The notes: generated by a model from the sequence alone, not told the origin. Counted from the first letter of the stretch, positions 33,386 through 45,685 are shown. The stretch: 64,000 nucleotides of DNA from Bos javanicus (GCF_032452875.1 NC_083877.1:48781724-48845723), one strand, 5' to 3'. Numbers and translations are program-made.

Positions 33386-33709
33386 CGTTTTTTTTAAGTT
33401 TATTTATTTATTTTGGCTGTGCTGGATCTTCGTTGCTGCACGGACTTTTCTCTAGGTGCGGTGAGCGGGGGCTCCTCTATTTGCGTTGCACAGGCTTCTC
33501 GTTGTGGTGGCTTCTCTTGCTGCAGAGCAGAGGCTCTAGGACATGCAGGCTTCAGTAGCTGAAGTTTCCAGGCTCTAGAGCACAGGCTCAATAGCTGTGA
33601 TGCGTGGGCTCGGTTGCTCTACAGCATGTGGGTCTCGGACCAGGAATCAAACCCATGTCTCCTGCATGGTTAGGCCGATTATTTACCACTTTACTATCAG
33701 GGAAGCCCC
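33386..33709 (-). mobile_element. CHR-type SINE with 8-bp target-site duplication
   Basis: Minus orientation: T-rich left end, TTATTTTGGCTGTGCTGG, CTTTTCTCTAGGTGCGG, GTGGTGGCTTCTCTTGC, then the complement of the tRNA-like head near TATCAGGGAAGCCCC. CAGACTTT is repeated at 33378-33385 and 33710-33717. Nearly full length. Confidence 0.93.
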
Positions 33710-33791
33710 CAGACTTTAACGGAAATACAAACACTGAAGTAATAACATGACTTTTAGCAACTGTGTGACATTTCATAATTTTCATATCTTT

Positions 33792-33888
33792 AGTTAGTTC
33801 AGTCACTCAGTTGTGTCTGATTCTGTGACCCCGTGGACTGCAGCATGCCTCGCCTCCCTGTCCAACACCAACTCCCAGAGTTTACTCG
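33792..33888 (-). mobile_element. 97-bp BovB 3' stub with target-site duplication
   Basis: Begins TAGTTCAGTCACTCAG and contains CCTCCCTGTCCAACACC. It stops at GAGTTTACTC, where the parent sequence would continue. TATCTTT is repeated at 33785-33791 and 33889-33895, so this is a complete, extremely 5'-truncated insertion. Confidence 0.85.
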
Positions 33889-33904
33889 TATCTTTGGAGT
33901 CAGG

Positions 33905-34480
33905 TTAACACTTTTTTAGTAATTTATACATTTTGTTAAGCCCAACTAGAATTTATTAATCATGTTAGATATTTGGATTATCCCCAGTGTTTTGTTATTA
34001 TAAATAAAACTTCATTTCACATTCTTGTACATAAAATATTTGAAACTCTTCCTTTCCTTGGCATACATTTCTTAAGAGATGATTACCAGGTGAAAGACTG
34101 ACATTTTAAAAGACTCTGAACACACATGATCAGTTTGTGTTCAGAAGAGTCACCACTAACAATCCCCACCCTACCACCTTGTAATGTTGGTCTTGCCATA
34201 TCCTTGCCAGCAATAAACATTAAGCAGTGGGGTGAAATCTGCATTTCATATAGTTTTTCAAAATGAAAATAGTTTCTCATTCTCTTGACTTACAAAAGCA
34301 GTCAATATTTGTTATAAAAGCAAAAATAACAGAATGGAAAAAAAATAAAATAAATCCAAGCTGGACATATCAGAACAAAGAAGAAAAATCAGTACAGTCC
34401 TAATCAGAGGTAATCCCAGATTGTATTTTGGTATGTGTCCTTCCAGATTTTCTTTTTTTATTTTTCTGAGATTACCGGCC
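33905..34480 (-). repeat. Old L1 remnants
   Basis: TTGTTATTATAAATAAAACTTC, shortened to TTATTATAAATAAAACTTC, and CTTGTACATAAAATATTTG recall the antisense L1 ORF2/3' junction (GCTATTACAAACAATGCTGC... CTTGTACATATATC). The later part (GGTATGTGTCCTTCCAG) fits an old L1 3' UTR. Heavily decayed. Confidence 0.55.
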
Positions 34481-34680
34481 ATTTTAAGAGTAAGTCCTTT
34501 TAGAATAAACATACTCTAGGGAAAACAGAATCCCTGACCTGGGTACCATGCTCGGCTGTGATTCTTAGCTGGCTGAGTTCTGGAAAGATCCTAACACTCC
34601 TCCCCTTCCTTGAGCTTCAGCATCTTCAACTGTGAAATGAGAGATAGGCCTCACAGATTTTTATTGCTGTTTCTTATAGG

Positions 34681-34888
34681 CCAGGGATTCTCAACTTCAG
34701 TGATGTTGACATTTTAGGCAGGATAATCGTTTGTTGTAGGGGCCGCCCTGTGCCTTTTGGGCTGTTAAGCACCATTGTGCCTCTCCTCACTAGACGCCAG
34801 TGGCCACTACTACCCCCGGCCGTGTCAAATGTCTCCAGACAATGCCAAGTGTACCCTGGGGGACAAAGCGGCTCCCAATGGAGAAGCT
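34681..34888 (-). repeat. MER5B, hAT-Charlie non-autonomous transposon
   Basis: GGATTCTCAACTTCAGTGATG, then TTGACATTTTAGGCAGGATA, GTGGCCACTACTACCCC and ATGTCTCCAGACAATGCCAAG follow the reversed MER5B consensus. Ancient and inactive. Confidence 0.85.
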
Positions 34889-35149
34889 AAAAAATACTGT
34901 GACTCCATAACTACTGCATTTTAATGGCTACTACAAAACAAAAATTTGAGTGGGAGCCAGCCTGCTTTGTAGTGGGAGACAGAAAAGATGGTAGATGTGG
35001 GAACAGCGGGGCTGATGGAGGAGGAAGCATTACTGGGTGCTGGCCCTGCCAGCGTGCTGGGGACAGTTCCGGAACACGTATACATGAGGACAATGCTCTG
35101 AGACACATTTAAAGTCTCAGGTGCCCATTCATGGTCAGCAGGTAGGAAA
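34889..35149. other. Unassigned unique sequence
   Basis: Nothing recognised. Confidence 0.4.
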
Positions 35150-35600
35150 ACAAATTTCTTTTGGAGTCCTTATACGCCAACAAGGTGATGAATTATTGAA
35201 TGGGTCCTTTTTCTATAAACATATTTATCATCTTTCTTTTTCATCCATCCCGTGGTGAACAAGGGGAGGCAGAAATGGGGAAGCATTTTGCAAAGAGCTT
35301 CGAATGTTCCCTCCTTTTGTGAACGGCTCCCTGGTTTGAGGTGTTATTTCCTTCCCCAGTGGTCTCTCTGCCTCAAGGACAACTTTTAATGCCGTTATTG
35401 TTCAAAAGAAGAGTCACTCTGTTTTCTAACACTTTCTCTTTCACTAGCTGTCTTTTTTTTATTTTGATGGTAAAAGGAAGCCCAGGGGTTTATTAAAAGG
35501 TGGGAGCACAGTGGCTTTGAAATGTGCTTTGAGCCTCAGCTGTAATGGCCAACCTAGTAGTGGAAATAGCATCCTGCTTTTCGAAGTAATGGCATTGAGC
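35150..35600. promoter_or_regulatory. Candidate conserved non-coding block
   Basis: Repeat-free, moderately AT-rich, with a SOX-core ATTGTT (35397-35402) and other short AT-rich words. Flanking DNA has a similar look, so the limits are guesses. Confidence 0.22.
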
Positions 35601-37284
35601 TTTACTGAATGTTAGAGTAGTGTTTCATCCAGGGAGTGGAACTTGAGGAGGGTGGAATGTGTTGAGAACAGCCTTCCGGAGCAATAATGGGGCAGCTGTG
35701 GGTCCTGCCACGACTGGTCAGCCTGTGTCTGTCTGGACCCTCTGGTTGCGTGAGGGACCTCTCCCCGGCAGAGATAGATAGCCCCAGTTGGTATGCCCAG
35801 GACAGGCGTGGTGTAGGAGACCCCAGGAGTTCAGGATCGCAGGTGGACGAGAGGCAAGTGCAGCCAAGAAGGCAGAGGCCAGGTTGACAGTGATAAAGTT
35901 GCACCACAAGTCTGAAGGTCATGATGAAGAGTCTGTAAGACTCACTGTGAGAAAAGCAGGACACAGGGAGGACAAGGTTCACGACTCGGTCTCAAAATTA
36001 ATGTTATCTGTTGTGATTATTTGTTTAGATCACTATTCAGACTGTGCTCTGAAAAAACTTTAGGGGGTTCACAGAACAAACCCCAAGGTTAAAACAGGAT
36101 TGCAAGATGGTGGCTGAGGCATCAAATGGTCAGGGGAATGGCAGTATGTTTTGTGTATTAGTACTTGCCTCAATTTTCATTAAAAGAAAGAAATCCCATA
36201 ATTAAGGTTAAAAAGTTAAACCCATTGGCAGATTTTTATATTTCTGGTTTTCTCAAAGTAGACACATATTAAGTTAATCATTTTATTCTAGAATTTTAAT
36301 GTCTTTAAAAACTAAACCGTTCATTTATACCTTATCCCCTTTTACAGAGCCTTTGAGCTAGTCTACCACGTATCTATAAACTAAAAATGGGTTGAATCAA
36401 ATGAAATTGCCAAATTCATTGACTTTTGACCTACAAAAGTGATGGTAGCTTTAACCTAATAGAAGTAATTGTTGAGAGATGAGGGTCAAGGAAATGTGAA
36501 GAGAAGGATACCAAACCGATGCGAAGGAGAGGTGGGAGAGGGAGACGGACCTGCAACCTTGCTAGTCACTGAGCCTTAAATGTTCCTGGAAACCAGGGAG
36601 TAAAATGAGATGTAGTTGGTTAGGTGAAAGCATTTCAGTCTCGGAGGGTGGCAGACTTGCTCATTATACTTTTATGTGAAAGAAATTTTATGTACAGGCC
36701 CTCTTAGGGGACCCATGACTTAATGGAGTAGATTATTTCTTCAAAGCATGCTAACAGGAAATACAAATGCACTTTTCATAAATCTCCTTCTTCTAATGAC
36801 TCAGATGACACCACATTCATGATGCTAGCTTCATATTTGTTTTTAAAGGAAATAGGATTTTAGAATGGCACATAGAGGTGGAAGGTTTATGTTCGTGTCT
36901 TTTTTGGCAAGTGGTGAAAAAGGAAAATTTTTTTGCTTCTGTTAAACAACACTTCAGAGCATTTCCTCTTAGTGTAAGAGAGATTTCAATAACCCTGACC
37001 CCAAGTCCCACTTGATTCAGTCTGTTAGAGAAACATGTTTTGATGTCCCCTTATGTCTGGTAACCAATCACTGATGTAACCAATCATGTTGTCTTAAAGC
37101 AAGTCCTTACAATTTGTTTCTATAATCCAAATAATTGACTGTGGAAACTAAATGTATTTTGTAAGAAAATGCTTCAAGTTATATAAATAATGTATTTATA
37201 TGATGATCAGATTGTAAATAAATAGATGCTTGGTGTGTCATCTATTGACTTTGGATAATTGTTTGCTTTTTCTTCTCAAATAAC
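35601..37284. other. Unassigned unique sequence
   Basis: About 1.7 kb. Frames of 126 (minus) and 91 (plus) codons at 35602-36063 overlap each other and show no domain. No repeat recognised. Confidence 0.45.
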
Positions 37285-37545
37285 ACTAATGGCTCATGTT
37301 TCTGAGCATTCACTGTGTGACAGGCTCTGTTGTAAGGGTTTTACATACATCGTCTCATGAACTCTACCTGACATTCCCATGTAGAAGGTACTAAAATTGT
37401 TCCCACGCTATTGATAAACAAACTGAAGTTCAGGAAGCCTTAAAAAAAACAGAACAAAACAGGCAAAGACCTTCCCAAGGCTACCTAGCAACTAGCGAAG
37501 CCAGAACGCATACTCAGCACTGCGGTCCACACAGCTCTTGCTCAT
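37285..37545 (-). repeat. MIR, long copy
   Basis: Minus order: GAGCATTCACTGTGTGACAGG, TTTACATACATCGTCTCATG, TTGATAAACAAACTGAAGTTC, CTTCCCAAGGCTACCTAGC. A short A-rich insertion interrupts it at 37441-37460. Confidence 0.85.
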
Positions 37546-37582
37546 CATCATATACTCTAAGACGTAGAGGGCTGTTCTTTGC

Positions 37583-37797
37583 TGCTGCTTGGTGGCTCAG
37601 TTGGTAAAGAATCCACCTACAGTGCAAGAAACTGGGTTCGATCCCTGGATCAGGAAGATCCCTTGGAGAAGGGAATGGCTACTGACTCCAGTATTCTTGC
37701 CCAGAAAATCCCATGGACAGAGGAGCCTGGTGGGTTATAGCCCATGGGATCGCAAAAGAGTCGGACACGACTTAGCGACTGAACCACCACCACCACT
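37583..37797 (+). mobile_element. Bov-tA SINE
   Basis: TTGGTGGCTCAGTTGGTAAAG head, ACTGGGTTCGATCCC box, Bov-A body, and a CCACCACCACCAC tail that is a common variant in this family. Confidence 0.95.
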
Positions 37798-38931
37798 GGA
37801 GGTTAAGCATGTGTTTCTAACACGTGGGAACAGCTTGACCTTGTCACACAGCATCTTGAGCAGTAAGAGGGACTGAAGGATCCCCCAGAGCATGACTCCA
37901 AAAGCCAGAAGGATCATTGGAGGTGTTTGGGTCCTGTTCTGAAACCAACTCCAGCTGATGGGTGGCTGAGTTGGGGCTTGAAGAGCAAGTAGGTCCATGG
38001 TGGAGGTCTGGGGAGTCTGGAATCCCAGGAGCTCAAATGAAGGAAAGGAAGACTAATGATGGTAGGACAAGGCCCCAGTTCTGGATACCTAGAGGGAGGA
38101 CTGTAGAGTGGAAATTTTCCTTTTACCAACCCACTGCAGTAACTTGGGGAAAAGGATATCTCTTCTGGGCATGAGTTACTTCATCCAGAAAGATAAGCAG
38201 AGTAGGTCACTATAGTGATGCTGCTTGTAATAGCCGATGCTTCTTTGGGGCCAGGCTTTCAGACAGAGGAACTCTGGGTTTAGCCACAAAGCTAAATGAA
38301 CAGAATATACATGAAAGGAAGAACAGAGCTGCCTACCAAAGCAAGGGCTTTCAGGAATCAGGACTCGCCTCAGTGAGTGGCCAGGACTCAGACACCGGAG
38401 GCCAAGCAGGCAGACCCACGAAGGAGCAAGGCAGTTTTAACACATCTCGAGTTTCCAGGCTCTGAGTTTCCTCCCTTCTGAGTCACACCAGCCACCAGCA
38501 CAGACATGCTGAATCTGCAGCTCTAGCCATGTCCCGAGAGGGTGAGTGCTAGAGAGAAAGTCACTTTGTCCTCCTTAAAATGGGAAATTTTTCTTAGCTT
38601 AATTTAGGCTCCACACTAGATTCTTCACCAGTCCAAACTTACTTCAGCGGATTCTGTTTTGAAAGTTTGTGTACTGTGGTGAGCTATTAGATATTTCTAG
38701 CATTTTAGACATTTAGTTTGCATTGACTAGAAATGAATCTAAATCAGGTCTCATTAGAGCATGACTAGTGTATGATTTAGGCAGTTTACCATTATCCACA
38801 AAGAGAAGAAATTGTGGGTACACTCAGGCATAATTCTGTAGCATAAATGTGGAGTCTCTCTTTTAGCAGTTTGACTGCTGGATTTTATTTATCTTACTTG
38901 CACTTCTGAAATAGTAAGCATCAGGAACCAG
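37798..38931. other. Unassigned unique sequence
   Basis: About 1.1 kb. No repeat or gene recognised. Confidence 0.45.
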
Positions 38932-39333
38932 GCAGATCAGATCAGATCAGATCAGTCGCTCAGTCGTGTCCAACTCTTTGAGACCCCATGAATCGCAGCA
39001 CGCCACGCCTCCCTGTCCATCACCAACTCCTGGAGTTCACTCAGACTCACATCCATCGAGTCAGTGATGCCATCCAGCCATCTCATTCTCTGTCGTCCCC
39101 TTCTCCTTTTGCCCCCCATCCCTCCCAGCATCAGAGTCTTTTCCAATGAGTCAGCTCTTCGCATGAGGTGGCCAAAGTACTGGAGTTTCAGCTTTAGCAT
39201 CATTCCTTCCAAAGAAATCCCAGGGCTGATCTCCTTCAGAATGGACTGGTTGGATCTCCTTGCAGTCCAAGGGACTCTCAAGAGTGTTCTCCAACCCCAC
39301 AGTTCAAAAGCATCAATTCTTTGGTGCTCAGCC
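38932..39333 (-). mobile_element. BovB LINE 3' end, 5'-truncated
   Basis: Starts with four to five GATCA units (the 3' tail read in reverse), then CAGTCGTGTCCAACTC, and runs through the terminal ORF2 region. It stops after GGTGCTCAGCC, where longer copies continue. A 109-codon minus frame (38952-39281) is the end of ORF2. Confidence 0.94.
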
Positions 39334-39469
39334 TAGGACCTCAAATTGTTAATGAATTATTAGACCTTGGAATGAATAAATGATTTTAAATGTGAACTTT
39401 GGTATTTTTATTTAAAAAATTCTTGGTTATTTCTTGGATTCAGAAGAGACACTGGCTTTTTGATAATAT

Positions 39470-39570
39470 ATTGTCAGAAAATATTTACTGAATTCTACTC
39501 TGGGCCCAGGCCTGGGCAAGGCACTGTGGAAAGATACCAAAGAGATAGAATATATGGGCTGCTCTAAAAC
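39470..39570 (-). repeat. L2 fragment
   Basis: AAAATATTTACTGAATTCTAC, GGCCTGGGCAAGGCACTGTG: antisense L2 end (AACAAATATTTATTGAGCAC... GCCAGGCACTGTG). Confidence 0.65.
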
Positions 39571-39725
39571 AAAGTTCCCGTGGGCTCAAGTTTCAAAAGA
39601 GAAATCTAATCAGTAGTTATTTTGTGAAGTCATCTGCTAGCAGAAAGTCACTGTCCAGTGACATTTGATACAGCAATGGTAACAGTGATGACAATGATGA
39701 AGGATAACATCTACCATGATTTTTT

Positions 39726-41060
39726 AAAACTAACAGGTTTATTGAGATATAAATCACATATCATAAATTTTTACCCTAACAAATTCTGCAACTCAGTGGT
39801 ATAGTCAGACTGCAATTATCCTATCAAATGAGTTCAAAATGCTTGCATCACCCCCAAAAAGAAGCCCAGTATCCACTAGCAGTCACTCCCCATGCTCTCT
39901 CTCTCTAGCTCCTAGCAGCCACTCTCATCTGCTTTCTGCCTGAATGGATTTACCTATTCTAAACATTTCATATGAGTGAGTTGATAGGACATTCCACCCT
40001 AGCGGGATGGGAATGGGAGCAGGAGAGGCTCAAGGGGGAACCTTGACTCTTTTCTCTCAGTAGCCTGTTTATAAGTTTTATCTGTGATACATGTGCATTC
40101 TTTTTTATTGCCTAATAATATTCCATTGGATGGATATGCCACATTTTGTTTATCCATTCATCAGTTAATGGGCATTTGGGTTTTATTTCCATTGTTTTAC
40201 TATTATAAATAAAATTGCTGTAAATAATGGATGTAAAGCTTTTTGTATGGACATGTGTTTTCAGTTCTCTTGGTTTGACACCTAGGAGTGGAAATGCTGG
40301 ATCACACGGTAACTAACATTTTGAGAAACTGCCACAGTGTTTTCCAAAGTAGAGGCACTGTTTTATAATCTTGCCAGAACTGTTTGAGAGTTTCGGTTTC
40401 TCCATATCCCCTCCAACAGTTATTACTGTCATTTTGATTTTAGTCTCTCTTAGTGAATGCAAAAGATATGTCTCATTGTGGTTCTGATTTACATAATTAT
40501 TAATGAAGCTGAGTGTCCTTTTATGTGCTTATTGGCCTTTAGTGCATGTCCTTTGGAGAAATGTATGTTTAAATCCTTGGCCCATTTTTATCTTTTTATA
40601 TATTTTTAAATTTTTTAAATTTATTGACTGTGCTAGGTCTGATATATGACTTTCCAAAATTTTCTCCCATTCAGTGAGTTGTCCTTTCACTTTCTTGACT
40701 GTGTCCTTTGAAGCACATATACTTTCAGTTTTGAAGGAGTCCCATTTTGTCTGTGGTGTTGTTTTTTTTCCGCTTGTCATTTGGGCTTTTTGTATCAAAT
40801 TTAAGGGACCATTGCTTAATACAAAATCATAAAGATTTACTCCCATATTTTCTTCTAAGAGTTTTATAATTTTAGCTTTTATACTTAGTACTATGATTCA
40901 TTTTGAGTTAATTTTTATACACAGCGTGAGGTAGAGGTCTAGCTTAATTCTTTTATATGTAGATACCCAGTTGTTTTAAAAATGTTGTTGACAAGACAGT
41001 TCTTTGTTGAATCGGCTTAGAATCCTTGTCTAAACCTTGATTGTTTTTTACTCATCAACT
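39726..41060 (-). repeat. Old L1 3' half (L1M-type)
   Basis: About 1.3 kb of antisense L1: GGTTTATTGAGATATAAATC, ATTCCATTGGATGGATATGC, GTTTATCCATTCATCAGTT, CACCTAGGAGTGGAAATGC, TGTCCTTTGGAGAAATGT and CTTTCACTTTCTTGACTGTG. It covers the ORF2 end and 3' UTR. A 105-codon minus frame at 40529-40846 is decayed ORF2. Positions 39981-40090 do not fit the L1 consensus. Confidence 0.93.
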
Positions 41061-41349
41061 AGGTATCTTAGATCACATCAAAAGAATCCCATTCCCTGTC
41101 TTTGGAGAACTTGTTGACTCCAGGGGAGAAGGCCTGCAAAAAAAGTCATAACACTCATTCATTCTGCATCATAATTGTATTTTTACAAAATTGCAACCCT
41201 ATGCTGGACCCTGGGGAGACTTGGATATATAAGATGGATAAGTGTACCACACTGAAGCAGGTGAAGAAAAACACAAGGTTTAAGTTCCTAGGACCACCTT
41301 AGGTCCCAAGAGATTCTAGAATCTGTATTGGTGTTTATGCCTGCTTAGC
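41061..41349. other. Unassigned sequence
   Basis: Nothing recognised. Confidence 0.4.
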
Positions 41350-41560
41350 CTGGCAGGTGCTTGCCTGTTTTCTTGCCCTAGTTAACTACTTCTCACTCTC
41401 AGATTCAGATGCCATTTCTTCTAAAAGGTTTTTGACAATATCCCGAGAGTTATAAATACCTCTTTAATAGCACTTAGCAAGTAGAATTGTATCAAGGCAT
41501 CTATCAGTCTCCCTCATCATTGAGGAAAGAAACATGTTTTTACAACATCACTGACCTGGT
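41350..41560 (+). repeat. L2 fragment
   Basis: CAGATTCAGATGCCATTTCTTC, shortened to CAGATGCCATTTCTTC, TAATAGCACTTAGCAAG and CAGTCTCCCTCATCATTGAGG-like text follow the sense L2 3' region. Strongly diverged. Confidence 0.6.
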
Positions 41561-42954
41561 AATTCTCAAGAAGATGTCTTATATGTATATATTAAACAAA
41601 TGAATATTGGAATCCCAAATACTAGATGGAGTCCCTCTTTAAAAACTTCCTAGAAATAGTAATTTATGGATCTTCCAAGTGATCTCAGAAAAGGAAGTAA
41701 CAAAAATCTCAACAAGTACAATATATTGTGTCACAAGTGGACTGAAATCATGTGACTCTCTCACATTGCCTTGATCTGATAACAAATGTTTTAAAAACAG
41801 GTGAGAGGATGGTATGTAGGGACACCAGGGCAGTGATGTAGAGGACTTCCAAAGAGAACATTGTCTTTGGCCTGGGAAGAAAGACTTTAAAATCGAATAA
41901 AACCCAGTATGGCCCAGATGTCTCAAGTCAGCAAATCATTTGTCAAAAGGATCATTCTACCAACTCTGCAAGTGCGGTGGTCTTCTAGCCCTTCCACTTC
42001 CTGTCAGAACCCACAAATGATAGATCCCAGAAAGCAGCAACCTCAGAAAAAACACTTTTTTTTTTTTTTTGTGCACCAACCTCAGGAAGTTAATTTTCTG
42101 TACTCTAACTGTCACATTCACAATTAATTAGTTTAAAGTTCCTTGAGAGAATATTTATGCTGTTGTGGCTGATTTATTTGAAATAGTAGAAATACGTGGG
42201 CCTTCAGAAGGATATAGTGGTACAAAAACCTTGGCTCTCAGAGCTCTAGGTTTTTTTCTTTCCCTGAGGATAGCTTACCTTAAATACACTGAACAACTGT
42301 GGTGTTCAAAGGCGCTTTTGGAGAATCTGATCCTTAAATGAAACAAGCAAAAGGTTGAAAATAATTATCATGAAAAGTAATATTTTGAAGGGCTCATTGG
42401 ATGGTCTCCTGAAGCATGCCACGAGGTGGAAGAAGCCAAAACATTTAACCTCATCTGGCATTCTGGTCCACAGTAAATCTGCTGAAGGCCTGGCTTCATT
42501 CATGCAATTCGACAAATTGGGTTCTCTTGCCCACCTTAGGCCTCTACTGCAGAGTTTATCCTCTGAATGACCATGGGTAATTTCCACTGGTAGTGTCACA
42601 ATTGGGTGTATTGATGGCAGTATTGATTTTCTAACACAAAGGTTTGGTTTGGGCCTATTTCCCCCAAATCCTTCTCTATATATCAGAGGGAAGCCCTAAA
42701 ATTAAATGGAAATTGACCTGAGTGAGTTCTGCTACCATTTGTAGCATTTCCAGTTTTCATTACTCATGGATAGTGTGGTTTTAGGTAGGATCTTAACTTT
42801 GGAGAAATAGTGCCTGGATTTCCACTGGAACTGTGATATTCACTATGGGACATTTTACAAGTCATGTCACCAGCCTGAACTCAGTGTTTTTGTTGTTACC
42901 ATTATTGCCATTGTTGTTCTGTTGAATAACTAGACTTTGTTGTTAGTTTCTTGC
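41561..42954. other. Unassigned sequence with poly(T) at 42056-42070
   Basis: About 1.4 kb. A 15-T run is the only simple repeat. Short frames overlap on both strands. No element or gene recognised. Confidence 0.45.
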
Positions 42955-43155
42955 CAGTCATGTGCTCATATACATGTTTACCTGGATCATCTCAAGAGCC
43001 TCCTGAGATGTAGGTGTTATTCTCCTTTTCCTTTTATCAGTGAGAAAAAAATGAGGCCTAGAGGAGTTAAATCACCTCTGGTAAATGGAAAATACAGGAT
43101 TTGAACACTGGCAGGCTGACCTCAAAGACCCCACACTTAACCATGATGCTACCAC
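42955..43155 (-). repeat. MIR fragment
   Basis: GTAGGTGTTATTCTCCTTTTC, AAAAAAATGAGGCCTAGAGG, AGTTAAATCACCTCTGGTAA and GATTTGAACACTGGCAGGC follow MIR in minus order. Confidence 0.82.
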
Positions 43156-43286
43156 ATGAGAGGAAGTGAAGCTTAAGATAAGTGAATATCCTTTCTGAAG
43201 TCTAAATTTCTGTAATTCTATAAATCATTCCATAGGGTCTGTAGTGCTCTTTAGTTTCAGTGATTTATAAGCAATTTTACAAACTG

Positions 43287-43507
43287 GAGCAAAAGTTGTA
43301 AACTACAGCCCACAGGTCAAATCAGGCCCCCTGCCTGTCTGTATTAATAAAATTTTATGGGAGCACATCCACATTCACTCATTTACATATTGTCTGTGGC
43401 CGCTTGGGTACTGCAATGGCATGTATTTGAGTATTGCAAAAGAGACTCTGGGTACAAATTCAAAATATTTACTCTTCTGACCCTTTACAGAGAATTTGGC
43501 TGAACCT
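43287..43507. repeat. hAT-type DNA transposon remnant
   Basis: GTAAACTACAGCCCACAGGTC, AATAAAATTTTATGGGAGCAC, TTTACATATTGTCTGTGGCCG and TGACCCTTTACAGAGAA follow a common Charlie-group element (AAACTATGGCCCGCGGGCC ... GGCCCTTTACAGAAAA). I do not name the subfamily. No transposase. Confidence 0.8.
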
Positions 43508-43529
43508 TATATTGGAATGGAAGTCTATA

Positions 43530-43622
43530 AAGCTGGGGACTTTACTGTGTTTACTGCTGCATTCCCAGCAGCTAGAACAATGCTTGATTCATAGTAGGTG
43601 CTTGATAAATAGTTTTGAAAAA
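43530..43622 (+). repeat. L2 3' end
   Basis: GCATTCCCAGCAGCTAGAAC, ATGCTTGATTCATAGTAGG, TGCTTGATAAATAGTT: the sense L2 3' terminus. Confidence 0.85.
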
Positions 43623-44639
43623 AATAAGGTAAAATCTTTTGTTTGTAACTTCTTCTACTTTGCCCTAGACACAGCTTCAGTCTGCAAATAAACAGAATTT
43701 TCATATGAGCTATCCCCTAAAGACTAAAACCTATAAAGTCTAATATTCAAATATATGAATTTTATGAGTAGTGAACTCATAAGATGAGATTTTTTATCAA
43801 TTTTGCTCAGTATTTACTGAAGGCTGGGAAACTCTAGATGTATAAAATAAGCAGTTGGTTTAGGTTTTTCTGCCACCTCTACTTCAGGACCTGATGCTTT
43901 GGCTTACTAAAATTAGCATTGATTACCACTGACATTGAAAATTAGTTTGTTTTGAATCCCTATAAAGTTAATTGGTAAGTCATTGGTAATTGTCTAGAAT
44001 AGACAGACTTCTTTGCATTTTATATTTACCCCTTCCTTTGTGAATTACTCTGCAAAAGATAAATTCCCTGATATTTTACACTTGTCAATTACCTGCAAAA
44101 TGTGTTTGTTTGTTTGTTTTGCTCCAGAATGTATTATTTGGGGATGTTTTGAACAGCAGTTGGTAGGTATCTCTAGTTGTAGGTTTAATAGAGCTAATAC
44201 AGCTAATTGGAGATAGGAGTTGTTCAGTGGAAGGTACTTTACATTCCAGAGCAAACTTAGAAACATAATAGCTACTGTGGCTTTCTTCCCCACCCCCCAC
44301 CCAGTCCTTACAGTCATTTATCTTTGCAGTGAATTAATTAATTTCCTTTTATTATCTGGTACTTAGTCATAAAATGTTGTCATTCTCATGTTATTCAGCG
44401 AAATGCTCTGAACACAGTGTTAGTATATCTGAACTATATCAGCTCATTGCTGGTTGCATGAGCATATTTGGAAATTATGCCAGTAGAAATAACATGTAAC
44501 ATTCAATACCAAGTTCTCCTGGCCTTAGAAATATGTGCAATTATTCTAGAGAATAGATCTAAGTGGCTTGACCAGTTTATTCACTGATATATTTATCCCT
44601 ATAACCTAGTTTGTGCTGAAATATGTGGCTAAATGATTA
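43623..44639. other. Unassigned AT-rich sequence with (TTTG)n at 44101-44120
   Basis: About 1 kb. A short TTTG repeat is the only simple sequence. No gene or interspersed repeat recognised. Confidence 0.45.
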
Positions 44640-45060
44640 GGATACTAGAAACACACAGATCCTTTACCCATAGAAGATTGCACATTGGTGTGAAAGATTG
44701 GAAGACAGTGAGAAAATTGGGTGAATAGTTAAATCAAAAATTAGGAAGAGGCACCAGCAGACATTGGAGGAGGGGAAAAATCAGAGAAGAAACTTTTAGG
44801 ATTTGACACTTGATGTGAAACCTGAAAAACCAAGAAAGAAAAATGGGAAAGCCTATGAGACCACAAAGGATTATGAAAGATAGAAAAGAAAGAAAAGATG
44901 AAGGGTATTCTTATGAGAAAGTGGAGAAGGGCATTCCAGGGAAAAGGATAGCAGGTGAAGGGCACATAGCATTGAACACTTGAGAAACAGCAAATGGGAG
45001 ATAATAGCTGGGTGTAAGGAGGAGAGAACAAGACATGAGCAGGGGAGAAGGACCTTCGGG
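44640..45060 (-). repeat. L2 internal fragment
   Basis: AAGATTGCACATTGGTGTG, ACTTGATGTGAAACCTGAAA, AGAAGGGCATTCCAGGGAAA and AGCAGGTGAAGGGCACATAG match antisense L2 ORF2 (GAGCTGAGACCTGAA... AGGGCATTCCAGGCAGAGG). Confidence 0.75.
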
Positions 45061-45539
45061 CTTGCTAAGCAGTTGCACTTGACAGTCTAGGTGGGGGGCA
45101 CCCTGAAAGAATGACTGGATGTCCTGCCAGAGGGAAAGAACTGACTTGTTGGAATGACAATTCAACAAGCAGTGCTGCTAGAGTTTGGGGCAGCAGGAGT
45201 CCCTCTGCCTGTGAAGGAGCCACGTCTTTCATCACTAGACAGTGGGGTGATTTCACTCTGGATTCTCAGAGCTTCTAGGAGCTGGAAAAGAAAACCTTTG
45301 CTGCTGTCACTGCCCTGCTTTGCCCTTGGCCGCTGAGTCCCCTCTGTGCGCCTTGAAGCCGCTCTGGTGTCTTCTCTTGGGGACCATTTGAAAACTTGCT
45401 CTTGTACAGCTTCCAGAGTTGAGATCAAACAGTTTCCTCTATACATTTTCCCATCGTGTCTCTAAATGTTGCACAGTGGCTTGTTCAGACTACCTTTCCA
45501 GTCTGTTGTGTTTTTAGGTTTTCAGTGAATTCTCTGAAG
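45061..45539. other. Unassigned unique sequence
   Basis: Overlapping short frames on both strands (45162-45446 minus, 94 codons). No domain, no repeat. Confidence 0.45.
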
Positions 45540-45685
45540 CATCTTTGCATTTGGTCCTCATAATGCTCCTGTGACAGATGCAGAACCTCTCAGAGGTGAC
45601 TGCTGCAGGAGATTACATGGCTGATCCAGGGTCATCACTCTAATTATAGGTATTCCTGAGCCTTTGACACAGAGGCCCCTATCTC
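45540..45685 (-). repeat. MIR fragment
   Basis: TTTGGTCCTCATAATGCTCC, TGACAGATGCAGAACCTCTC, GATTACATGGCTGATCCAGGG follow MIR in minus order. Confidence 0.75.

Noticed and set aside
35602..36063. Overlapping 126- and 91-codon frames as a gene
   Set aside because: They lie on opposite strands of the same DNA with no domain, as chance frames do. The same reasoning was used at 23701-24081, 25136-25655, 58370-58754 and 58868-59242.
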